A stretch of DNA of 64,000 nucleotides from Planctomycetota bacterium (GTDB lineage: Bacteria; Planctomycetota; Phycisphaerae; Phycisphaerales; UBA1924). The notes beneath the pieces were generated by a model. The model was not told where the DNA came from and made no database searches. It was given only the letters and a program-made list of their open reading frames with translations. Positions 52,032 through 61,192 of this stretch are shown piece after piece. Location of the stretch: contig JANRJM010000007.1 of assembly GCA_033763975.1 (NCBI GenBank), forward strand, positions 1-64,000. The letters are read 5' to 3'. Position numbers and translations under genes: made by a program. Each line of letters starts with the position of its first letter. Within the stretch, counting starts at the first letter, position 1.

Positions 52032-54515
52032 ATGACCACCACGAACGTCGGCGATGACCGTGCGCACCCGCACGGCAGCGATGCCTCGCACTCCTCCGGG
52101 AAATCGCACCCTTTACAACCCGCGATTGAGCGCTGCGATTTGCCCATCGAAGGCATGACGTGCGCCTCGTTCGCCTCGCGCATCGAGAAGCGCCTGGCAA
52201 AGCAGCCCGGCGTAACCTCCGCGAGCGTGAACTTCGCCACCAAAGTGGCGACGGTGACGTTCGATCCGGCGGCCATCCGCCCCGAGGCCTTGGCCAAGGC
52301 CGTGGATGACATCGGGTACAAAGCGATCGTGCCTGCGGCCCCATCTTCCGGCCACGCGGCGATGATGCGTGGGCCGGCAGAAGCCGGTGCGCAGTCGCAC
52401 GCTCACGGGCGGCACGGGGCAGGCGGCCGAGACGACCACTCGGCCCACATGAACGTCGGCGAGGCCGAGGCGAAACGTCTGCTGCTCAAGATCATCGTCG
52501 GGGCCACACTTTCATTGCCCGTGCTCGTGATCGCGATGTCGCACGGCACGATCGAGGCCCTCAACGTTGCCTGGATCAACTGGCTCCAGCTCGCGCTGAC
52601 CACGCCCGTGCTCCTCTGGTGCGGGTGGCAGTTCTTCCGCTCCGCCTGGAAGGGCCTTTGGCATCTCAGCGCGAACATGGACACGCTGGTCGCGATGGGC
52701 ACGGGCGCGGCGTATCTCTACTCGCTGGCGGCGACAATCTGGCCGTCGTTCTTCGCAGGGGTGGCAAGCGGTGCGGGCAGTGCGGCACATTCGCACGGCG
52801 CTGGCGGTGCGCCCATGGTGCCCGTTTACTTCGAGGCCGCCGCGGTCATCATCGTGCTCATCCTGCTGGGCAAGTACTTCGAGGCCCGAGCGACGGGGAG
52901 GACCACGGCGGCGATCAAGCGGCTCATCGGCTTGCAACCCAAGACCGCCCGGGTGCTGCGGGACGGCGCCGAGGGCGATGTGCCCATCGACGCCGTTGTG
53001 GTCGGCGACCGCGTGCTGGTGCGGCCCGGCGAGAAGATCCCCGTGGACGGCACGGTCGAGAGCGGCCAGTCGTCGGTCGATGAATCGATGCTGACCGGCG
53101 AGAGCGTGCCCGTCGACAAGAAGGCTGGCGACAGCGTCTTCGGCGCCACGATAAACACCACCGGAGCCCTGCGGCTCATCGCAACCAAGGTCGGGGCCGA
53201 CTCGGCCCTCCAGCAGATCGTGCGGCTCGTACAGGAGGCCCAGGGGAGCAAAGCCCCGATCGCCCGTCTGGCCGACAAGATTAGCGGTGTGTTTGTTCCC
53301 GTCGTGATCGCCATCGCACTCGTGACGTTCGTGGTCTGGTGGTTCGCATCTCCGGTGGATTCCCGGTTCAGCATGGCGCTGGTCACGGCCGTTTCCGTGC
53401 TCATCATCGCGTGCCCCTGTGCCCTTGGGCTGGCGACGCCCACGGCGATCATGGTCGGCACAGGTCGCGGCGCGGAGAAGGGCATCCTCATCAAGGGTGG
53501 CGAGGCCCTGGAGACCGCCCACAAGCTCACCGCCATCGTGCTCGACAAGACGGGCACCATCACGCACGGCAAGCCCGCCGTAACCGACATCTTCACCTCC
53601 GCCGACTCGGGCGTTGACGAGGCGGAACTGCTGCGGCTGGCCGCGTCCGCCGAGCAGCACAGCGAGCACCCGCTCGCCGCGGCGATCGTGCGCGAGGCGA
53701 CCGCCCGGAGCTCGCGCCTGGTCGAACCGGCGGAGTTCGGGGCGGTCGTCGGGCACGGTGTCGAGGCGAACGTGGACGGCAAGCGGCTGCTCGTCGGCAA
53801 GGCCGCTTTGCTCGAGCAGCGCGGCATCCCGATCACCCTTGCCGAGAAGGCCGCGGGGTTGGCGGCGCTGGGCCGCACCCCGATGTTCGTCGCGATCGAC
53901 GGGCGCGAGGCCGGGATCATCGCGGTCGCGGACACCGTCCGTCCCGAATCAAAGGAAGCCATCGCAACGATGCACGCGCTGGGGCTGCGCGTGGTGATGA
54001 TGACCGGCGACAGCCGTCTCACCGCGGAGGCCGTCGCCTCGCAGGTCGGGGTCGACCAGGTCTTCGCGGAGGTGCTGCCCAGCGGCAAGGCGGCCAAGGT
54101 CAAGGCCCTTCAGGCCGAGGGCCACGTCGTCGGCATGGTGGGCGACGGCATCAACGATGCCCCCGCACTCGCCCAGGCGGATGTCGGCCTCGCCGTCGGA
54201 ACCGGGACGGACGTGGCGATGGAATCCGCTGATATCACGCTCATGCGGGGAGACCTCCGCGCGGTGCCCCAGGCCATCGCGCTCTCCCATGCGACGATGC
54301 GGACCATTCGGCAGAACCTCTTCTGGGCGTTCATCTACAACGTCGTGGGCATCCCCGTCGCCGCAGGCGTGCTCTTCCCGTTCACGGGCTGGCTGCTGTC
54401 GCCGATCATCGCGAGCGCTGCGATGGCGTTCAGCAGCGTGAGCGTGGTGCTCAACAGCCTGAGGCTGCGGGGGCCAACGTCGACCCGCATCGGCCGGTCT
54501 ACCACGCTCGACTGA
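52032..54515 (+). CDS. copA: Copper-translocating P1B-type ATPase (CopA-like)
   Basis: 827 residues. One N-terminal HMA domain (about 36-102), a His-rich linker ([19 protein letters not shown]), about eight transmembrane segments, actuator loop [13 protein letters not shown]6 metal site [14 protein letters not shown], phosphorylation [20 protein letters not shown] and [17 protein letters not shown] makes it Cu(+)/Ag(+)-type. In the HMA domain the second metal Cys is Phe (GMTCASF, codon 52170-52172), so that domain probably cannot bind copper as a CxxC. It follows csoR. Confidence 0.95.
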   Translation: MTTTNVGDDRAHPHGSDASHSSGKSHPLQPAIERCDLPIEGMTCASFASRIEKRLAKQPGVTSASVNFATKVATVTFDPAAIRPEALAKAVDDIGYKAIVPAAPSSGHAAMMRGPAEAGAQSHAHGRHGAGGRDDHSAHMNVGEAEAKRLLLKIIVGATLSLPVLVIAMSHGTIEALNVAWINWLQLALTTPVLLWCGWQFFRSAWKGLWHLSANMDTLVAMGTGAAYLYSLAATIWPSFFAGVASGAGSAAHSHGAGGAPMVPVYFEAAAVIIVLILLGKYFEARATGRTTAAIKRLIGLQPKTARVLRDGAEGDVPIDAVVVGDRVLVRPGEKIPVDGTVESGQSSVDESMLTGESVPVDKKAGDSVFGATINTTGALRLIATKVGADSALQQIVRLVQEAQGSKAPIARLADKISGVFVPVVIAIALVTFVVWWFASPVDSRFSMALVTAVSVLIIACPCALGLATPTAIMVGTGRGAEKGILIKGGEALETAHKLTAIVLDKTGTITHGKPAVTDIFTSADSGVDEAELLRLAASAEQHSEHPLAAAIVREATARSSRLVEPAEFGAVVGHGVEANVDGKRLLVGKAALLEQRGIPITLAEKAAGLAALGRTPMFVAIDGREAGIIAVADTVRPESKEAIATMHALGLRVVMMTGDSRLTAEAVASQVGVDQVFAEVLPSGKAAKVKALQAEGHVVGMVGDGINDAPALAQADVGLAVGTGTDVAMESADITLMRGDLRAVPQAIALSHATMRTIRQNLFWAFIYNVVGIPVAAGVLFPFTGWLLSPIIASAAMAFSSVSVVLNSLRLRGPTSTRIGRSTTLD

Positions 54516-54525
54516 CGGGAGATCA

Positions 54526-54747
54526 GTGGGCCGATCAGTCGCAACGCTCGGAAGTCAATGCGGGCGCTTCGGTCCGCCGCGGACTGTGTGCCCGTCGGTT
54601 GTGCCAGATGCGCTGGCCGGTGTGCTCGAAACGGCGGGGCGCGTCACGCTGGATCGGTTCGGCGCGCTGACCGGCATGGGTGACGGCAAGGATTCGCGCG
54701 CACAACGGGCGCTGAAGGCGCTCGAAACGAACGGGGGTGCGGCGTGA
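54526..54747 (+). CDS. Small hypothetical protein, phage-like segment
   Basis: 73 residues from a GTG 10 bases after the copA stop. No known domain; the C-terminus GMGDGKDSRAQRALKALETN is charged and helical. It overlaps the next gene by 4 bp (GTGA) and may be the tail of a larger phage-type gene whose start was lost. Weak evidence. Confidence 0.4.
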   Translation: MGRSVATLGSQCGRFGPPRTVCPSVVPDALAGVLETAGRVTLDRFGALTGMGDGKDSRAQRALKALETNGGAA

Positions 54748-55442
54748 GTGATACGAACCCCAACACTGAGAACGGCAAACCGCCCGCGCCGACTGCGGCG
54801 GACCTGGACCGGCTGAAGGCGGCGCTGGAAGCCGAGCGCGCCGCGCACAAGGAAACGAAGACGAAGGCGGCGGAGCGCCGCACGGTCTACGCCCGCACAC
54901 TGGGCCTTGCCGAGAACGTGAACGATGAAGATATCGTGGCGCACCTCAGCGGCACCGATCATGCGAAGGCTGTCGCCAGCATCCAAGCCGAACGCGACGA
55001 ACTGCGGGCGAAGGTTACGAAGATTGAGCAGGAACGCGACGCCCAGCAAGTCGAATCGGCAATCAGTTCGGCGCTGTCGAAGTCGGGGATGATCCCCGCG
55101 AACCACGAAGACGCGGCCAACCTCATTCGTTCCATGCTGACCGTGAAGGAAGGGAAGGTGGTCACGAAGGACGGGGTACCGAACGTCATCCCCGGCATGG
55201 ACCCGACACAACTGTTCCACGCGACGGTGAAGACTCTGCGGCCCCACTGGTGGCCGTCGTCTGTCGGTGGCGGCGCGGTGGGCAGTCGTGGCAACGCCAA
55301 CCCCAACGCGCTCCCCGGTGATGCGTCGTGCTTCGACCCGCGTTCCCCGAACTTCAACGTGACGAAGCAAGGGCAGTACCACCGTGCCTACGGCCCCGAA
55401 GCGGCAGCGCGGGCGCGAGCGCAGTACGGGGGTGGACGGTGA
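54744..55442 (+). CDS. Phage scaffold-like coiled-coil protein
   Basis: 232 residues from the GTG at 54744 (overlaps previous stop). Residues 18-120 form a long charged coiled coil (DLDRLKAALEAERAAHKETK, VTKIEQERDAQQVESAISS). The rest is low-complexity Gly/Asn/Pro with PGDASCFDPRSPNFNVTKQG. Length and layout resemble phage head scaffolding proteins, but no family was confirmed. It overlaps the next gene by 4 bp. Confidence 0.55.
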   Translation: MSDTNPNTENGKPPAPTAADLDRLKAALEAERAAHKETKTKAAERRTVYARTLGLAENVNDEDIVAHLSGTDHAKAVASIQAERDELRAKVTKIEQERDAQQVESAISSALSKSGMIPANHEDAANLIRSMLTVKEGKVVTKDGVPNVIPGMDPTQLFHATVKTLRPHWWPSSVGGGAVGSRGNANPNALPGDASCFDPRSPNFNVTKQGQYHRAYGPEAAARARAQYGGGR

Positions 55443-55690
55443 ATACACCTGCTGAACTGTTCGCCGAATCATGGCGGCGCTTCCGGGAGTGGTGCCCCCG
55501 GATCGTCGGTGACGCCGACGTATCCGCAATCCATGACCTGTTGGCCCGGTGCTCTGAAGGGGGAACGCCGGGCCTTGAAGAGGTGTGGGAAGCCGTCGAA
55601 CAGCATCCGGGGGCTGACCGGCGGACGGTGACGGAATACTTCGCGCGGGAAGGGGAGTGGAACCGGCCAACTCGCCTACCGAATGGCTGA
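55439..55690 (+). CDS. Small hypothetical protein, phage-like segment
   Basis: 83 residues from the GTG at 55439, overlapping the previous stop (GTGA). It reads FAESWRRFREWCPRIVGDAD and later VEQHPGADRRTVTEYFAREG, a compact helical protein. I recognise no family. Third member of a chain of 4-bp overlaps that indicates one operon. Confidence 0.5.
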   Translation: MNTPAELFAESWRRFREWCPRIVGDADVSAIHDLLARCSEGGTPGLEEVWEAVEQHPGADRRTVTEYFAREGEWNRPTRLPNG

Positions 55691-55722
55691 CCGGCAATCC
55701 GGGCGGAGAAACCTGTCGCTGG

Positions 55723-55782
55723 CGTCTACAGTGTTGGCGATAGGATCGACGCCCGGAATGACCGGGCGTCGATCCTGTAGAC
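55723..55782. promoter_or_regulatory. Strong 15-bp hairpin before the TIGR04255-type gene
   Basis: AGGATCGACGCCCGG (55742-55756), loop AATGA, CCGGGCGTCGATCCT (55762-55776) is a perfect 15-bp stem. Outer arms GTCTACAG (55723-55730) and CTGTAGAC (55775-55782) extend it past an 11-base bulge. It ends 14 bases before the ATG at 55797. No T-run follows. It could be an attenuator, a transcription barrier, a regulatory RNA or an element end. Confidence 0.6.
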
Positions 55783-55796
55783 TTCACCCACCCCCA

Positions 55797-56603
55797 ATGG
55801 CTACTGCCCGTCCAGATTGGAAACGTCCCCCCGTCATCGAAGTGGTGCTGGGTGTGCAGTTTGACGCGCTGCCCGCGCTGACGAATGGGCACCTTGGCTG
55901 GTTCTGGGGCGACATGCACGCAGAGTTCCCCAACTCAGACGATGTGCCGCCTATCCCGCCGGTCGTTGAAGCGTTTGGTGACGAAGTTCCGTTCGGGTTT
56001 CCGGCGCTGGGCTTCCGTCGCGCCACTGGGGATTCGCGGTTGCGCATGACCTCAGCCGATGGCACGAAGATGATCCAAGTTCAGAACGGTTGGCTGGTTG
56101 CCAACTGGACGAAAAAGGGGGACACTGAATACCCCGGCTTCACCGGCGTAAAGACGCTGTTCGACGAAGCGATGCGACGATTCGCGTCCTTCCTGAAGGA
56201 ACGAAATCTGGGAATCATCAAGCCGAACTTGTGGGAGGTGACGTACATTGACCACCTCCCGGAGGGTACCGTCTGGAACTCTCTGGCTGACCTTCCCAAA
56301 GTCTTCCCCGGCTTGTTCGGCAACGGCCAGTGTGCCAATGGAACGAACGAAGCCGTAGATTCCACTTGGGCGTGGCGTCTTTCCCCTCAACCGGGGCGCT
56401 TGCGGGTTTCGGTGCAATCGGCCCGGACCAGTTCGGAACCAGAACGGGATATCCTGTTGGTTCGGAGCATTGCACGCGGGCCTTTGGGGACCGATAATGC
56501 GGGTTCTCTTGACGATGCCCTGAACTTTGGCCGATCTTCAGTGGTAGATACATTCATGGGCTTGGCTTCCGACGAAGCGAAGCGATACTGGCAGGGAGAC
56601 TAA
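55797..56603 (+). CDS. TIGR04255-type protein
   Basis: 268 residues from the ATG at 55797; a longer frame upstream is non-coding. The N-terminal pattern RPPVIEVVLGVQFDALPAL is the PPV-EVV-x-FxxL signature of TIGR04255, a sporadically distributed family of unknown function. The rest is mixed alpha/beta with VTYIDHLPEG. It directly abuts the next gene (TAA-ATG) and has lower GC than the flanking chromosome. Role unknown. Confidence 0.7.
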   Translation: MATARPDWKRPPVIEVVLGVQFDALPALTNGHLGWFWGDMHAEFPNSDDVPPIPPVVEAFGDEVPFGFPALGFRRATGDSRLRMTSADGTKMIQVQNGWLVANWTKKGDTEYPGFTGVKTLFDEAMRRFASFLKERNLGIIKPNLWEVTYIDHLPEGTVWNSLADLPKVFPGLFGNGQCANGTNEAVDSTWAWRLSPQPGRLRVSVQSARTSSEPERDILLVRSIARGPLGTDNAGSLDDALNFGRSSVVDTFMGLASDEAKRYWQGD

Positions 56604-57083
56604 ATGCTCACGCTCGACCACCCAACCGCTGGCTTCAAAGACTACTCACTCAGCGCGGGTTCCGCGCGTGTGGTGATGGTCCAGCCTGCGTGTGGTCCCA
56701 GCCCCGAGCGTTCCGACCCCTACATGGAATGGGCACTTCACTTCGATCAGGGCTTGAAGCGAGTGGATCAGCGCATCCGCGATTGGTCGCGCGATGCTGC
56801 CGCGCTTGCGGACGAAGAGTTGGAAGCACCTTCCCGTGAAACAATCGTGCGTGCAATCGAGATCATCAACCAGTTGAAGGTTCTGGTCATGGATCGAGTC
56901 GCGCCCGCGACGGCCACGCTGCTGAATCTGAAGGGTGCGTCGCTTGGCAGCGGTGGAGAGATCAGCCTTGAACTGGGTTCTGGCCCGTTCGCTGTCACCT
57001 ACCGGATTGAATCCGACGGTACCGTCACCGAGTTGTTCTTCAAGAACAGTCGGTTGATCCGTCGTGACCAGATTCTGCGCTGA
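56604..57083 (+). CDS. Hypothetical protein of TIGR04255-linked module
   Basis: 159 residues starting at the base after the TIGR04255 stop. A helical first two thirds (RETIVRAIEIINQLKVLVMD) leads to a small beta domain GGEISLELGSGPFAVTYRIE then SDGTVTELFF, similar in layout to uncharacterised proteins of the pattern GGI-x-W-...-dG. No catalytic motif. Lower GC than neighbours. Function unknown. Confidence 0.6.
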   Translation: MLTLDHPTAGFKDYSLSAGSARVVMVQPACGPSPERSDPYMEWALHFDQGLKRVDQRIRDWSRDAAALADEELEAPSRETIVRAIEIINQLKVLVMDRVAPATATLLNLKGASLGSGGEISLELGSGPFAVTYRIESDGTVTELFFKNSRLIRRDQILR

Positions 57084-57136
57084 CGACGGGTTCCGCCAGT
57101 CGAAGTGCGGGGTGTATCCTTGCACTAATCTCCACG

Positions 57137-57601
57137 GTGGAACAGAACGATCCCATTCAGCCTGATGAGATCATTCTCCGTCGCGTCCCAGAGGACCAGA
57201 TGGGAAGTGGCAACCCGCGCTTGCCTCTGCCAGACGGCTTCGACCCTCACCGAACGAACGATGCTGATGGTCTGTCCGTCTATCGAGAGAAGTTCCACAC
57301 TCCAGCGCAAGTCGCTGGGTTTCGTACAAAGGGATCAAAGCCGACGTGGATAGCGAGACTCCGCGCAAAGTCGATCACGGACCTTGGGCTGACCTTGAAA
57401 CCTGATCCAAGAGAACCTGAGGACGGACTACCCGCCCGACCGGGACACGCTCTGATCGTTGAGATGAACACTCCGGCGCGAAAGTCGGATGCCGTGGAAC
57501 AGTGGAAACAACAACTGCTGTCGTCGGTCATAGGAGTTGAAGGGGGCGATACTGGCTTCCCTGCCCCGGTCGCAGCACCTGCCGCGCCGCAGTCAGGTTG
57601 A
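57137..57601 (+). CDS. Hypothetical protein of TIGR04255-linked module
   Basis: 154 residues from a GTG at 57137, 53 bp after the previous gene. Segment pattern: DEIILRRVPEDQ, NDADGLSVYREKFHTPAQVA, PTWIARLRAKSITDLGLTLK, PGHALIVEMN. I associate this GLSVYRE / PGHALI pattern with uncharacterised short proteins seen in several phyla, but I cannot name a family. Last gene before tRNA-Lys; low GC. It probably shares the operon. Confidence 0.6.
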   Translation: MEQNDPIQPDEIILRRVPEDQMGSGNPRLPLPDGFDPHRTNDADGLSVYREKFHTPAQVAGFRTKGSKPTWIARLRAKSITDLGLTLKPDPREPEDGLPARPGHALIVEMNTPARKSDAVEQWKQQLLSSVIGVEGGDTGFPAPVAAPAAPQSG

Positions 57602-57668
57602 GCGCCGAACGTCCGGTTTGTGCCCCAGTTGTGCCCCACCGACCGACACGCCCCGAAGCCGGTCCAAG

Positions 57669-57697
57669 AAAAAAGCCTCTGGCAATCGCCAGAGGCT
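57669..57697 (-). terminator. Strong intrinsic terminator after tRNA-Lys
   Basis: On the minus strand AGCCTCTGGC-gatt-GCCAGAGGCT (10-bp perfect stem) is followed by TTTTTT. It lies 11 bases past the tRNA-Lys 3' end and is placed to end its transcript. A shorter T-run (TTTT) on the plus strand side may also stop readthrough from the upstream module. Confidence 0.85.
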
Positions 57698-57707
57698 GGT
57701 TTTCAAG

Positions 57708-57780
<73 letters not shown>

Positions 57781-58186
57781 GTCGCGGCGTGTCCGCCGCT
57801 CGACCATTCTACCGCCCAAACCACGCCGCTTCTTCCCAAGGCGGCTCCTCCGCGCCACGATTGTCGGCGCCGTGCTTGTCAGGCGCGAGTTCACCGCATC
57901 GCCGCCGGCCGCATTCGCCCGGTTCCGCGTCCGGGCGCCCGCGTGTCGTGCAGATCTCGCGAGTCGACGCTCACGCCAGCCCGCCCGCTGCCCGCCGATC
58001 GCAGATCGCCGCCCATCGGGCGACGCGGCCCGATCCGCTCGTCGCGCGAGCGGCCTAGAACCCCCGGCGGCACCCCCGTCCGCCGCCAGTTGATCCTCCT
58101 TCCGCAGATTCCTACTATCCCCACCCTACCGGACCCCCCGGTGCTGACCGAAGTTGACGGCCGTGCGTGGCCGAGGAGTTGCTCCG
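57781..58186. other. Gene-free stretch between tRNA-Lys and rpmF
   Basis: Very GC-rich, and no frame on either strand has a believable start and composition. The DUF177 (yceD) gene often found before rpmF is not present. The promoter for the rpmF-plsX-fabH unit should lie here, but no clear -35/-10 pair stands out. Confidence 0.5.
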
Positions 58187-58387
58187 ATGCTTCCCACCCA
58201 GAGAGTCAGTTACGGCCGGACGCGCCGCCGTCGGTCTCATCACGCCCTCGAGCCCGTCAACACCTGCACCTGCCCGCTCACCGGGCTCCCGAAGCTCTCG
58301 CACCGGGCGTGCAAGGAATCCGGGTACGTGCGCGCCGGGCTCCAGATCAAGGTCCCCAAGCTCGGCATCGGCGTTCCGAAGAACTGA
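58187..58387 (+). CDS. rpmF: 50S ribosomal protein L32
   Basis: 66 residues from the ATG at 58187 with GAGGAG 8 bases upstream. N-terminus MLPTQRVSYGRTRRRRSHHA and the Cys-bearing centre NTCTCPLTGLPKLSHRAC are typical of zinc-type L32. It starts the common rpmF-plsX-fabH block, with a gap of 97 bp to plsX. Confidence 0.95.
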   Translation: MLPTQRVSYGRTRRRRSHHALEPVNTCTCPLTGLPKLSHRACKESGYVRAGLQIKVPKLGIGVPKN

Positions 58388-58484
58388 CCGACTCCTCGCT
58401 CCTGGGGTGCGCGGCGTGTGCGGCCGCCTCCCTGCTCCTTCCTCCGCGCGCCAATCGCTGCGCGCACCCTAGACCGGATTGAAC

Positions 58485-59561
58485 GTGCGGATCGCCATCG
58501 ACATCATGGGCGGCGACCACGCCCCCGACGCCATTCTGAAGGGCTGCGTCTCGGCGTTGCCCGATCTCCCACCCGGAGACGTCCTCGTCCTCGTCGGTCG
58601 CTCGCGCGTCATCCGCGAGTCCCTCGACGAGTGGAACATCCGCCCCGACGATCCCCGCATCGAGATCGTCGATGCCGAGCAGGTCATCGACATGGGCGAG
58701 CCCGCCTCCATCGGGGTTCGCCGCAAGACCGATTCCTCGATCGTCCGGATGCACCAGCTCGGCGCCGCGACCCATCCGCGCGCGTGCGACGTCGTGCTCT
58801 CCGCCGGCAACACCGGCGCCTGCGTCGCCGCCGCCACTTTGTTCATGCGCCGCCTCCCGGGCGTGCTGCGCCCGGGCATCGCCGTCACCATCCCGGCGTT
58901 CCACGGCCCGCTCGTCCTTACCGACGCCGGCGCCAACCCGGAGCCCAAGCCCGAGCACCTCTGGCAGTACGCCATCATGGCCGACGTGCTCGCCCGGCGC
59001 GTCCACCGCGTCGAGAGCCCCCGCGTCGCGCTCATGAACATCGGCAGCGAGGAGGCCAAGGGCACCGGGCTCATCAAGCAGACCCGCGACCTGCTCAAGA
59101 GCACCCCGGGCCTCAACTACATCGGCTACATCGAAGGACGCGACTTCTTCAACGGCGTCGCCGACGTCGTCGTCACCGACGGCCTCGTCGGGAACACGCT
59201 CCTCAAGGCGGCCGAGGGAATGGCCAAGGCCCTCTTCAAGGCCATCGCCGCCGAACTCCTGGAGTACGACCCCTCCCTGGTCCCGCAGTTCGAGCCGATC
59301 GTCAAACGCATCTACGCCAAGAACGACTACCACGAGTACGGCGGGGCTCCGCTCCTGGGCATCCGCGGCGCGTGCTTCATCGCGCACGGCAGTTCCGAGC
59401 CCCGCACCATCCGCGCCGCCATCCGCAACTGCCGTGCATACGTCGCGGCCGGCGTGAACGACGCGATCATCCGCCGCCTCGGCGAACTCGAGCCCCTGCA
59501 CCTCACCGACGCCGCCCGACAGACCACGCCCGATGCGGCCGACGAGGGTGTCCGCGTATGA
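58485..59561 (+). CDS. plsX: Phosphate acyltransferase PlsX
   Basis: 358 residues from the GTG at 58485 (MRIAIDIMGGDHAPDA, the standard N-terminus); a TTG two codons earlier is less likely. It makes acyl-phosphate from acyl-ACP for phospholipid synthesis at the membrane. Motifs: SAGNTGACVAAA, LMNIGSEEAKGT, DVVVTDGLVGNTLLK, GGAPLLGIRG. Stop overlaps the fabH start (ATGA). Confidence 0.97.
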   Translation: MRIAIDIMGGDHAPDAILKGCVSALPDLPPGDVLVLVGRSRVIRESLDEWNIRPDDPRIEIVDAEQVIDMGEPASIGVRRKTDSSIVRMHQLGAATHPRACDVVLSAGNTGACVAAATLFMRRLPGVLRPGIAVTIPAFHGPLVLTDAGANPEPKPEHLWQYAIMADVLARRVHRVESPRVALMNIGSEEAKGTGLIKQTRDLLKSTPGLNYIGYIEGRDFFNGVADVVVTDGLVGNTLLKAAEGMAKALFKAIAAELLEYDPSLVPQFEPIVKRIYAKNDYHEYGGAPLLGIRGACFIAHGSSEPRTIRAAIRNCRAYVAAGVNDAIIRRLGELEPLHLTDAARQTTPDAADEGVRV

Positions 59562-60562
59562 CCAGAGCGCGGGGGGTGAGGATCTCGGGGACAGGCTCGT
59601 TCCTCCCGGAAGACCGCCTCACGAACGGCGATCTCGAGCGTCTCATGGAGACCTCGGACGAGTGGATCGTCCAGCGCACCGGCATCCGCGAACGACGCCG
59701 CGCCCGTCTCCGCGAGGGCGAGACCGTCACCCCGCTCGCCGCACGCGCACTCTCGCGCGCGCTCGAAGCGGCCGGCGTTCGCGCCTCGTCCCTCGACCTG
59801 GTCATCTGCGCGACCATGACCCCCGAGATGGACACCCCCGCCAGCGCCTGCCGCATCGCCAATCTTGTCGGCGCGGGGCACGCCGGCGCGTTCGATCTCA
59901 ACGCCGCCTGCTCCGGGTTCGTCTTCGCCCTCACCGTCGCCCACGACCTCATCAAGTGCGGGTCGCACGCCCGCATCGGCGTCGTCGGCGCCGACACCCT
60001 CACCCGCGCCATGGACTACAGCAGCGCCGGGCGCGCCACCGCCATCCTCTTCGGCGACGGCGCCGGGGCCGCCATCCTCGAGGCCTGCGACAATCCCTCC
60101 CTCGGCGTCATCGCCCACGCCATGCACGCCGACGGCGGGGCCTGGGCCGACATCTTCATCCCCCGCGTCCCCACCGACTTCCCGGACGACCTTCCCCCCG
60201 ATCCCGCCCGCTGCGGCGTCGTCCAGATGAACGGCTCGTCCGTCTACAAGTTCGCCGTCTCCACCTTCCCTCGCCTCATCGAGAACACCCTCGACAAGGC
60301 CGGCCTCTCCCCGGACGACATCGACTTCTACGTCTGCCACCAGAGCAACGCCCGCATCCTCGCCGCCGCCCAGCAGCGCTTCAACATCCCCGACAGCAAG
60401 TTCTACATCAACATCGACCGCTACGGGAACACCGTCAGCGCCTCCGTCCCCATCTGCCTCGACGAACTCACCCGCGCCGGTCGCATCCGACCCGGCATGC
60501 GCGTCATGTTCCTGGGCTTCGGCGCGGGGCTCACCTGGGGAAGCTGCCTCTGGCAGACCTGA
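59558..60562 (+). CDS. fabH: 3-oxoacyl-ACP synthase III (FabH)
   Basis: 334 residues. Condenses acetyl-CoA with malonyl-ACP to start fatty acid synthesis. Catalytic Cys in LNAACSGFVFAL, His in FYVCHQSNARIL, Asn in DRYGNTVSASVP; C-terminal FLGFGAGLTWGSCLW. Translationally coupled to plsX by the 4-bp overlap. Usual family length. Confidence 0.97.
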   Translation: MTRARGVRISGTGSFLPEDRLTNGDLERLMETSDEWIVQRTGIRERRRARLREGETVTPLAARALSRALEAAGVRASSLDLVICATMTPEMDTPASACRIANLVGAGHAGAFDLNAACSGFVFALTVAHDLIKCGSHARIGVVGADTLTRAMDYSSAGRATAILFGDGAGAAILEACDNPSLGVIAHAMHADGGAWADIFIPRVPTDFPDDLPPDPARCGVVQMNGSSVYKFAVSTFPRLIENTLDKAGLSPDDIDFYVCHQSNARILAAAQQRFNIPDSKFYINIDRYGNTVSASVPICLDELTRAGRIRPGMRVMFLGFGAGLTWGSCLWQT

Positions 60563-60643
60563 CACGCCCGCCGCACGCGGGCCGACCCTGAGTTATCCCC
60601 AACCCATCCACAACCCAACCGCCGCTTGCCGTACCGATCCCGT

Positions 60644-60668
60644 ATCTGTAATTTGTTCTGGTACAGAT
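60644..60668. promoter_or_regulatory. Inverted repeat upstream of HTH gene
   Basis: ATCTGTA (60644-60650) and TACAGAT (60662-60668) form a 7-bp perfect dyad with an 11-base spacer, in an AT-rich dip 39 bases before the HTH start. A possible promoter overlaps (TTGCCG, 17 bases, TAATTT). A candidate autoregulatory operator. Confidence 0.5.
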
Positions 60669-60706
60669 CGAACCCCGTTCGGGTGTTCACCCCAGGGAGG
60701 CGGCAC

Positions 60707-61192
60707 ATGGTCGGATCGAATCTCCACCAGCGGCTCCGCGCCGTCACCGGTCACCGCAGTTACCGCGAGATCGCCGAACTCACCGGCACGCACCCCGAAA
60801 CCGTCCGCCGCTACATGCTCGGGCAATCCCCCAGCATCGAGTTCATCAGCGCACTCAGCAGCGCGCTCCAGGTCAACGGCGAGTGGCTGCTCACCGGCCG
60901 CGGGCCCAGCGGGCGGGGCGACATCCGCGCCCACGCGCTCCGCGAGGCGAACCCCACCGAACTCCTCAACGCCGTCGCCGCCACGCTCGAACGCCTCATG
61001 GACCGCGTCGAGCGCCTCGAAACGTTCCTGCACACGATGGAAGCGCGGCTGCGGGCCGCACCCCCAGTATCCTCCCCGCATGCCGACCGACCCGTTGTTT
61101 CAGTACCCGACAGGCCCCTCTCGATCGCCGACGCCATCGGCGGGGGAGCACCTGCGGATGCTGGTCGACCTCCTCCGCCCGGGAACCGCTGA
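60707..61192 (+). CDS. Helix-turn-helix (Cro/CI-type) regulator
   Basis: 161 residues from the ATG at 60707 with GGGAGG 6 bases upstream. The N-terminal HTH (about 5-60) reads HQRLRAVTGHRSYREIAELT followed by GTHPETVRRYMLGQSPSIEF, and a coiled-coil segment (TLERLMDRVERLETFLHTME) probably mediates oligomerisation. The C-terminus is Pro-rich and disordered. The 3' part overlaps the next gene by 113 bp in another frame. Targets unknown. Confidence 0.8.
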   Translation: MVGSNLHQRLRAVTGHRSYREIAELTGTHPETVRRYMLGQSPSIEFISALSSALQVNGEWLLTGRGPSGRGDIRAHALREANPTELLNAVAATLERLMDRVERLETFLHTMEARLRAAPPVSSPHADRPVVSVPDRPLSIADAIGGGAPADAGRPPPPGNR

